Shown here one piece after another: positions 6,204-12,632 of a DNA stretch of 12,632 nucleotides (position 1 is its first letter; each line of letters opens with the position of its first letter). A program made the position numbers and the translations under genes. Location of the stretch: contig JAUZQT010000129.1 of assembly GCA_030950825.1 (NCBI GenBank), positions 1-12,632 of the forward strand. The letters run 5' to 3'. This DNA is from Mariprofundaceae bacterium (GTDB lineage Bacteria > Pseudomonadota > Zetaproteobacteria > Mariprofundales > Mariprofundaceae). A model generated the notes under the pieces. The model was given only the letters and a program-made list of their open reading frames with translations. It made no database searches and was not told the DNA's origin.

Positions 6204-8669
6204 GTGAATGAAATTCAATTTTTTATGAATAAATCAGGTGGAAATACCATGGGTGGAAAAGACTATTTTGTGAAGAGCTTGGCTTCAGTATGTGCATTTT
6301 TTGTAATGTTAATGATGCTATCAGTTTCAGCGCAAGCTGTGCAGATTACTTCGGTAACGCTTCAGAAAACAAATACAGGTGAGTTATTGCAGATTGAAGG
6401 TGATGCGATATTGGATTATCAGGTGTTTGATTTGGATGGGCCGCCGAGACTTGTTTTAAGCTTTCCTAGTACAAGTTTGGCTCAGAGTGTGAAGCTATTG
6501 CAAGGTATTGGTGGTGGCGTGACGCGTGTCTTTCCTGTGGAGGATGCGGATTCAGTTCGTCTTGAAGTAAGTTTGAGTAAGGTTTTATCATATGACATTG
6601 TGGAAAATGAGAATGTTTTACGCGTAACGTTTTCTTCGGGCGTGCTTGAAGATAAAACGGTCACAGGTGAGAGCGCAGTCATTCACGATATAGAGGTACG
6701 AGATCGTGGAACCGTAACGGAGTTGGTATTGCGTGGTGAGCATATGGATGCGAATCACAATGCGTTCATGACTGCTGGGAGCCAACAGCTTATTTTGGAT
6801 TTTTGGGGAGCTGCGTCGCGTTTGACGAAGACGAGCTACCAATATGCAACACAGCGTATTAAAAGTGTTGTTGTGGGGCAGGCAGAGGATCGGGTTCGCT
6901 TGGTGGTGAAGCTTTTACCTGTTTCCGGTATGCACCAGCAAATTGAGGCTACAGCGAATGAAATGGTCGTGCGCCTCGGTGGAATTATTGTAAAAAAAGA
7001 AGATGTTTTGGAGGTTGAAAGTATTGATTTTCAACCCGATGATCGTATTGCACATGTGATGATTCGTACGGATGGCACTGATCCTATTATTAATGTTCGG
7101 GAGCAGGATGATCATGTCGTGATTGATGTAAAAAAAGCGAGCCTTCTTGCAGGGCAAGAGCGCTCTCAAGATGTTAGCGCGTTTCCAGGCCCAGTGCGTC
7201 AAATTGATAGTTATCAATTGGGTGAACAGGTTCGTATTGTAGCGCGTTTACGTGAAAAGGTGAGTATAACATCCTTTCAGCAGGGCAATATATTTACCAT
7301 TAATTTTGAGCCTATAGAATTGGCGATGGCGCGAATGAGTAGTGGGGCTCGCGATCGTTTTGCTTATACAGGGCAAAAAGTCAGTTTTGATTTTAAAAAT
7401 ATTGAAATCAGTAACGCATTAAAACTAATCGCGGAAATGAGTGATTTGAATATTATTATGTCGGACGATGTGTCGGGCACACTAACGATGCGTTTGGTGG
7501 ATGTGCCTTGGGATCAGGCTTTGGAGCTAATTCTTTCAGCTAGAGGGCTTGGCAAACAAATGTCGGGCAATGTGATGCGTGTTGCGCCGATAGAGGTGCT
7601 GAGATCTGAAAATGTTATTAAACTTGAAGCGCAGCATGGTTCACAACAGCTGAAGCCGCTTTTAACCGAATTTATCACCTTGAGTTACACCAAAGTCTCG
7701 GATGTGAAAACCATTATTGATGGTGCCTCTGCCAATGCAGCGACCTCTGGAGGGCGTAATAAGGGTTCACAGGCTGATAGCGGCGGACTGTTGTCGTCTA
7801 GGGGTAGTTTTTTAATTGATGTTCGAACAAATACGTTAATCATTAAAGATACTGAAGAAGGAATTAATGCCGTTAAACGACTGATTGCAACCATTGATAT
7901 ACCTGTGAAACAAGTGTTGATTGAGGGTCGAATTGTTGAGGCTACGGATAACTTCCAGCGCGATATAGGGTTAAGCTGGGGTGGTCAGTATAATGCTACA
8001 ACCACCCGTAATTTCCCCAATACGATAGCTATTGGTGGGACTACTGCGACAGGTGGAGCAACGGGGGGCAATGGTTTGCTGGTTGATTTGCCTGCAGCAG
8101 CGGGAGCAGGCTCAGGCGGTGCGATTGGTATTGCTTTGGGCTCGTTTACGAATGTATTTAATTTGAATTTGGAGTTATCAGCAGCCGAAGCAGAAGGGGA
8201 AGTGAAGATTATTTCAAATCCACGTGTGATTACCACGAACCTTAAATCAGCAATTATTTCACAAGGTGTGGATGTTGCATTTAAAACTGTGAGTCAAAAT
8301 GGAACGAAAACTGAGTTTAAAAAAGCAAAGTTGGAGCTAAAGGCAACGCCACAAATCACTGCAGATAACCATATTATTATGCAGATAACGATCACCAAAG
8401 ATACACCCGTTATTAACCTAACTGGCGACGGCACCAATATTAATACAAAGAAAATAGAGACCGAAGTTTTTATGGATAATGGTGAAACGATTGTGATTGG
8501 CGGTATTTATACGCGTGACATTAGTAAAGCCAAACAAGGTGTACCAGGTTTGGCCTCGATTCCAATTTTGGGTTATTTATTTCAACGCAATGTGAAACAA
8601 GATAATCGTTCAGAACTATTGGTTTTTATAACACCAAAAATTTTAAATACAGTAAGTAAAAGTCGTTGA
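6204..8669 (+). CDS. pilQ: type IV pilus secretin PilQ
   Basis: PilQ forms the multimeric outer-membrane channel through which the type IV pilus is extruded and retracted. The product (821 residues from GTG 6204; the family is often about 700-770) has a signal peptide ending SVSAQA at about residue 45. Three AMIN-like peptidoglycan-binding repeats follow (about 46-145, 158-262, 270-370), which is one more than many PilQ proteins and explains the extra length. Next come the N0/STN domain (about 390-460, with VSFDFKNIEISNALKLIAEM), the N1 domain (about 490-565), and the secretin barrel domain (567 to the end), with EGRIVEATDNFQRDIGLSWG and the conserved C-terminal VPGLASIPILGYLFQ (from 780). 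A Gly/Ala-rich stretch around 610-640 is the expected gate region. It follows pilO directly without pilP. Start choices at 6162 or 6249 change only the N-terminus. Confidence 0.96.
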   Translation: MNEIQFFMNKSGGNTMGGKDYFVKSLASVCAFFVMLMMLSVSAQAVQITSVTLQKTNTGELLQIEGDAILDYQVFDLDGPPRLVLSFPSTSLAQSVKLLQGIGGGVTRVFPVEDADSVRLEVSLSKVLSYDIVENENVLRVTFSSGVLEDKTVTGESAVIHDIEVRDRGTVTELVLRGEHMDANHNAFMTAGSQQLILDFWGAASRLTKTSYQYATQRIKSVVVGQAEDRVRLVVKLLPVSGMHQQIEATANEMVVRLGGIIVKKEDVLEVESIDFQPDDRIAHVMIRTDGTDPIINVREQDDHVVIDVKKASLLAGQERSQDVSAFPGPVRQIDSYQLGEQVRIVARLREKVSITSFQQGNIFTINFEPIELAMARMSSGARDRFAYTGQKVSFDFKNIEISNALKLIAEMSDLNIIMSDDVSGTLTMRLVDVPWDQALELILSARGLGKQMSGNVMRVAPIEVLRSENVIKLEAQHGSQQLKPLLTEFITLSYTKVSDVKTIIDGASANAATSGGRNKGSQADSGGLLSSRGSFLIDVRTNTLIIKDTEEGINAVKRLIATIDIPVKQVLIEGRIVEATDNFQRDIGLSWGGQYNATTTRNFPNTIAIGGTTATGGATGGNGLLVDLPAAAGAGSGGAIGIALGSFTNVFNLNLELSAAEAEGEVKIISNPRVITTNLKSAIISQGVDVAFKTVSQNGTKTEFKKAKLELKATPQITADNHIIMQITITKDTPVINLTGDGTNINTKKIETEVFMDNGETIVIGGIYTRDISKAKQGVPGLASIPILGYLFQRNVKQDNRSELLVFITPKILNTVSKSR

Positions 8670-8680
8670 GGGGATAGGAT

Positions 8681-11600
8681 ATGATCAAGTTGGAATTGAT
8701 AAAATTGTGGCGTTTAGCCTTTGTAATCATCTCTGTATTGCTGCTATCATCGTGTGGTTCAGCACCTTCTGGTGGTGGAACTGCTGCCACTGCTCCTACC
8801 TCTTCCGCCACGACACTGGGGGTGCTTTCTTTTACGAATACGGTTCAAACTGCGGCGAGCAGTAGTACGAGCACGGTTACGACAACGGTTATTGATGCGG
8901 CTGGCAACCCAGTTGCTGGTGCTATAGTCAGTTTTAATGTGGCGGGTTCTGGGAATATTGTTGCAGGTGCTCTGCAGACAAACGCAACAGTGACAGCTGT
9001 ATCCAATGCCAATGGTGTTGCAACCGCGATCATCACCTATGATCCAGGTAACCCGCCAACAGTCACAGCAACAACAACAGGGTCAACAGGTGCTGTAGTA
9101 ACAAGTGCACAAAGTGTAACCGCCCCTCTGGTTGCGGCGACGATTAAACTTTCTAGTCCAGTTACGAGGGGCTTGGTTGCTGATGGAAAAAATGCGTATA
9201 CAGTGACTGCACAAGTGTTAGATGCTTATTCTACGGGCTTGGTGGGTATGCCGATTAGCTTTAGCAATACAGGATCAGGCTTGGTAATTCTAACATCATC
9301 GGCCTTAGTGACGGGTGCTGGTGGTGTTGTGACATTAACAGTGACCGATATCTATACAGCGGATGAGACTGTCAATATTTCTGCAACATCGGGAGCTGTG
9401 ACGACTTCAGCGGCTCTTAGTCTCACTTTTGTTGGCTCTGGAACAGGCGGTGCTGGCGGTGGTGCCAATGCTGGTAATGTGATTGCAGTGACAGCCAATG
9501 TGAATGGAATTCCTGCGGATAGCTATACTTTTGCTACTATTACTGCGGTTGTGACAGATGGGGCTGGCGTAGCAGTTGCGAATTTACCCTTGACGATTAC
9601 AACTACAGGTTCAGCAGTACCTTCTATCGCGGCGGTCACAACGGATGCTTATGGTAAAGCATCATTCACCATAAAAGATAGCATTGGGGAAACGGTTAAA
9701 ATAACAGTCTCTGATAAATTGAGTAATGGCGTGTTAAGTCAAATATTTATCCCCGCTGTAGCGAAACTAACGGTAACCGTGAGTAATCCAACCGTTCTTT
9801 CCGATGGAACATCCGCAGCTACTTTGGTGATTTCTGCGAAAGATGCCCAAGGGCGCGGTGTAACAGGTGAAACGCTATCTGTTTCTTCGGATAGCTATAC
9901 AGCGTTTGTGCCCAATATTGCCGTAACGGATCAGGTGGCAGGGCAAGCAACGGTTCAAATTAGAAATACAACATCAGAAATAGTCAATATTACAGTGACC
10001 TCACGTAACGGGGGAACACAGCTTGGTAAACCGCAATTTGGAACAGCTGCCGTTACTTTTGTAACGCCGAATATTCAAATTTCAATTCCTGCAAATCAGA
10101 ACTTCCTTGCTGATGGTACGGCAAAGGCTTTTATCGTTGCAGTTACGGATCAAAATGGTAAACCACAGACAGGTCGTGATGTTACGTTATCCGTGACAGG
10201 CTCTGCTATTTTGTCTTCATTAGCAGCCAAGACAGATAACGCAGGAAATTTGGCAGTAACCATTAAAGATACCGCAGCAGAATTGGTGACCTTCACAGTA
10301 TCTGATTCCATTGGTACATCAACGCGATCACAAAGCATTCAATTTGTTGCATCAACTCCCACACAGCTTGTTGTCGATGCAAATCCCTTAACGGTTACGC
10401 CTGATGGTGTAACAAGCGCTGCTATTACGGCAACGGTGCGGAATGCTGCTGGGCAGCCAGTACAAAATGCCTTTGTAGCCTTATCAACCACGGATCCGTA
10501 TGCATTATTGGCGCAAAGTACATTTTTGACCAATATTTCAGGGCAAGTTTTTGCAACTGCTGTTTCCAATTCAGTAACAACAGCGACGATTACAGCGACG
10601 CTAACAAAAAACGCCAGTCAAACAGGCTCTAGGGTCGTAACCTTTGAGCAGCCAGTTGGGATTCTGAATTTAACATCCGATAAAGTATCAGTGGCGGCGG
10701 ATGGGGGATCCATCGCGACGATTACCGCAGAGGTGCTGGATGCTGGCAGTGCGCCACTAGTAGGCAGAATCGTTACTTTTACAAATACGGGTAATGCAAC
10801 GCTTGTTGTGGCAACAAATGTAACGGATGCTGCAGGTCGTGTAGTAGTGACATTGAAAGATTCTTATGCTGAGGTTTCAACCGTGGCGGCGAGCATTGCA
10901 GGCTTTAGCCAAAATTTAGCGGTTACGTTTAATCCAGTTGTTGCCAATATTCAATTGGCAGCACCTGTAACAACAGGTCAAATTGCGAATGGTACAGCTT
11001 CATACACTGTGATAGCGAAGCTTGTTGATAAGAATAGTCTGCCTATTCAAGGGCAGCCGTTGACGTTTAATATTAGTGGATACTTAGGGCTTGTGATAGC
11101 CAACCCTCAGCAAGGTATTTCAGACAAAAATGGTATTGTAACGACAGTAATTACTGATGTAAGTGCTGCCAATGACACTGTAACTGTGGGCGCGTCTTCT
11201 GGTTTGGTAAATGCTGGAAGTTCGGTTCGGGTTGCCTTTATTGGTTCAACAACAGCGGCTGGCGGTGGCGGTATTTCTACAGGCAATATCATTACGGTGA
11301 GCAGTAATGTTGATAATTTGCCAGCCGATAATTATGTGACAGCGACTATCAATGTGAATGTGTTAGATCCCTATCAGGTTGCAGCAGCGAATGTTCCGAT
11401 GACACTGACTGCATTGAATGTCACAGGGGGTATTGATCCCGCAGTCACGATTAACCCCGCAGGCTCTAGCAATACGGATATTTATGGCAATGTATCGTTT
11501 ACTGTAAAATCTTTGTCACCAGGAAGCTTTACACTGAAAGTTAGCGATGGCACATCTTCTAGTACATTATTGCAAACATTTATTCGCGCTGTCAATACTA

Positions 11601-12632
11601 TTTCAGTCAATCCCGTTCCGAAAACCTTATTAGCCGATGGTGTATCAACTTCGTTGATTAGTATTGTTGTCAAAGATGCTTATGGTTTTGCGGTGACCAA
11701 TGAAAAACTTATTGTTGCGGCTTCAGGTGCAGGGCAGGCTTCTGTAGGTGCGGTTGTAACGGATGCTAGTGGTACTGCAAGTATTACTGTGAAAGATGCT
11801 GTTGCAGAAACGGTGACGATTGATGTTTATAGTAGGAATGGAATTTTAGGTTCGGGCTTGGTTCAACATGGAACTGCAAAGGTTTCATTTGTGACATCAA
11901 ATATTCAAATTATTATATCTCCTGCAGGTGCATTGAAGGCTGATAATTTGACAAATAATCTAGCACTGACAGCGCCTGGTGCGGCAGCAGGCCGCATTTT
12001 CAACTTAGTTTTGACAGGTTCGGCACAGGCTACAGCGGCGCTTTCAACGAATGTTGGTGTTGTTACAGCCGCAGGTGATATTTATACAAGCGAAATCGGT
12101 GGTGTGCCTATTACCATAAAAGATACCGTTGCCGAAACTTTGACCTTAATAGTGACCGATGATTTGGGGGCAAATACAGCATCATCAAGCATTCAATTTG
12201 TGGATGGTGCCGCTGATAGTGTTGTTATGATTGCAACGCCTGCAAATGTTGCACCTGATGGTCTAAGTACAGCAACGATCACTGCACAAGTGACTGCAAA
12301 AGGTGCAGCCGTAGCCAATGCAGTTGTTGATTTCTCGATTAATACTGTAGCATCTCCAACAGCAGTTCTTTCCGCATCACGTGTTTTAACTGATACCGCA
12401 GGTGTAGCAAAAGTTACGATTACCAATACGACAGCTCAGATAACAGATGTTTATGCTACGTTATCGTTGAATGGCAATATTCAGAAATTTACGAGCATTG
12501 TGTTTGAACAGCCAGTTGCCTCACTAGCCTTGGTGAGTGATGTGACGAGCTTGATTACAGATAGTTATGCGAATATCAGTGCGACTATTTTGGATGGTAA
12601 TGGTCAACCTTTGGTTGGTCGTACTGTTAGCT
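8681..12632 (+). CDS. giant lipoprotein of tandem bacterial Ig-like (Big_1/invasin-type) domains, 3' partial
   Basis: The frame is open from ATG 8681 to the window edge (1317 codons, no stop), so the C-terminus is unseen. A type II signal peptide ends in the lipobox LSSC with Cys25. Gly at +2 does not match the Asp inner-membrane retention signal, so outer-membrane anchoring is expected. After a Gly/Ala/Ser/Thr linker come about 13 tandem domains of roughly 100 residues. Each shows a Big_1-like pattern: an (A/S)DG(T/V)S-type opening with ITA(T/Q)V-x-D, a P(V/L)xG or P(V/L)xN turn, a TDA-x-G-x-A pattern and a TIKD strand. Such rods usually serve adhesion or surface presentation. ATG 8681 is served by GAGGGG at 8668-8673 and is 11 bases after pilQ, so co-transcription with the pil genes is likely. 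Composition is Thr, Ala, Val, Ser and Gly rich. Only Cys25 is present, as is usual for exported Ig rods. Its role in pilus function is unproven. Confidence 0.9.
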   Translation, partial: MIKLELIKLWRLAFVIISVLLLSSCGSAPSGGGTAATAPTSSATTLGVLSFTNTVQTAASSSTSTVTTTVIDAAGNPVAGAIVSFNVAGSGNIVAGALQTNATVTAVSNANGVATAIITYDPGNPPTVTATTTGSTGAVVTSAQSVTAPLVAATIKLSSPVTRGLVADGKNAYTVTAQVLDAYSTGLVGMPISFSNTGSGLVILTSSALVTGAGGVVTLTVTDIYTADETVNISATSGAVTTSAALSLTFVGSGTGGAGGGANAGNVIAVTANVNGIPADSYTFATITAVVTDGAGVAVANLPLTITTTGSAVPSIAAVTTDAYGKASFTIKDSIGETVKITVSDKLSNGVLSQIFIPAVAKLTVTVSNPTVLSDGTSAATLVISAKDAQGRGVTGETLSVSSDSYTAFVPNIAVTDQVAGQATVQIRNTTSEIVNITVTSRNGGTQLGKPQFGTAAVTFVTPNIQISIPANQNFLADGTAKAFIVAVTDQNGKPQTGRDVTLSVTGSAILSSLAAKTDNAGNLAVTIKDTAAELVTFTVSDSIGTSTRSQSIQFVASTPTQLVVDANPLTVTPDGVTSAAITATVRNAAGQPVQNAFVALSTTDPYALLAQSTFLTNISGQVFATAVSNSVTTATITATLTKNASQTGSRVVTFEQPVGILNLTSDKVSVAADGGSIATITAEVLDAGSAPLVGRIVTFTNTGNATLVVATNVTDAAGRVVVTLKDSYAEVSTVAASIAGFSQNLAVTFNPVVANIQLAAPVTTGQIANGTASYTVIAKLVDKNSLPIQGQPLTFNISGYLGLVIANPQQGISDKNGIVTTVITDVSAANDTVTVGASSGLVNAGSSVRVAFIGSTTAAGGGGISTGNIITVSSNVDNLPADNYVTATINVNVLDPYQVAAANVPMTLTALNVTGGIDPAVTINPAGSSNTDIYGNVSFTVKSLSPGSFTLKVSDGTSSSTLLQTFIRAVNTISVNPVPKTLLADGVSTSLISIVVKDAYGFAVTNEKLIVAASGAGQASVGAVVTDASGTASITVKDAVAETVTIDVYSRNGILGSGLVQHGTAKVSFVTSNIQIIISPAGALKADNLTNNLALTAPGAAAGRIFNLVLTGSAQATAALSTNVGVVTAAGDIYTSEIGGVPITIKDTVAETLTLIVTDDLGANTASSSIQFVDGAADSVVMIATPANVAPDGLSTATITAQVTAKGAAVANAVVDFSINTVASPTAVLSASRVLTDTAGVAKVTITNTTAQITDVYATLSLNGNIQKFTSIVFEQPVASLALVSDVTSLITDSYANISATILDGNGQPLVGRTVS
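9131..10936 (+). repeat. first copy of a six-domain Ig super-repeat
   Basis: This block holds six successive Ig-like domains, starting near 9131, 9434, 9749, 10061, 10345 and 10646. Each resembles the domain at the same position in the next block more than its immediate neighbours in several anchor motifs. Examples are a Gly-rich hinge followed by N-V-I-A-V-T-A-N-V-N at 9434, FVTPNIQI at 10058, QSIQFV at about 10332, and TFEQPVG at 10640. Copies are diverged at DNA level, with short exact matches only. Confidence 0.75.
10937..12632 (+). repeat. second copy of the six-domain Ig super-repeat, cut by the window end
   Basis: The second copy repeats the domain order of the first at offsets that drift from about 1806-1809 bases (first two domains) to 1830-1833 (third and fourth) and 1854-1860 (fifth and sixth). 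Anchors are the Gly-rich hinge GSTTAAGGGG at 11243, QTFIRAV at 11573, FVTSNIQI at 11888, SSIQFV near 12185 and FEQPVA at 12503. The DNA run AGCATTCAATTTGT occurs at 10334 and 12188. The sixth domain is truncated by the window edge. Confidence 0.72.

Noticed and set aside
6161..6330. A hidden or degraded pilP between pilO and pilQ
   Set aside because: The gap is far too short. The extra N-terminal codons of the pilQ frame (from 6162) show no lipobox or PilP-like sequence.
8845..12426. Several 61-77 codon - strand frames inside the Ig-repeat gene
   Set aside because: They are antisense shadows of the Thr/Ala/Val-rich repeats. The + frame is continuous and domain-bearing throughout.

Overview
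The window looks like chromosomal DNA from a moderately AT-rich Gram-negative bacterium, most likely a proteobacterium. The grounds are a type IVa pilus alignment and secretin operon (pilM-pilN-pilO-pilQ), signal peptides and an outer-membrane-type lipobox, and strong Shine-Dalgarno sequences. The genus cannot be named from sequence alone. All credible genes are on the + strand.

Layout. (1) 1-155 is a leader with a CRP/FNR-family-like dyad. (2) 156-695 encodes a small secreted, Asp/Lys-rich protein with a CxC motif on either side of its repeats, closed by a textbook UUCG-loop terminator at 732-762. (3) 941-3826 encodes a three-part protein: a polytopic membrane domain, a spermidine-synthase-like Rossmann domain and C-terminal TPRs. 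The usual catalytic-Asp segment of the enzyme domain is not recognisable. (4) 3827-3930 is an intergenic gap with a good -35 box, the likely start of the pilus operon. (5) 3931-8669 holds pilM, pilN, pilO and pilQ, joined by ATGA overlaps and a short junction. (6) 8681 to the window end encodes a very large lipoprotein of bacterial Ig-like (Big_1/invasin-type) domains. It starts 11 nt after pilQ and runs off the edge, with 1317 codons visible and no stop.

How the genes fit together. PilM (cytoplasmic, actin-like) binds the N-terminal INLLPYR motif of PilN. PilN and PilO form the inner-membrane alignment complex, and PilQ is the outer-membrane secretin through which the pilus passes. In the usual operon the lipoprotein PilP sits between pilO and pilQ and links PilNO to the secretin. 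Here pilP is absent, and only a 43-nt junction containing a perfect 7-bp hairpin separates PilO from the likely PilQ start. The operon instead appears to continue into a giant Ig-repeat lipoprotein.

Most noteworthy: the pilMNO-Q arrangement without pilP coupled to a giant Ig-like lipoprotein; a higher-order repeat of about 1.8 kb (six Ig domains per unit) inside that lipoprotein; and the small CxC/DK-repeat secreted protein.
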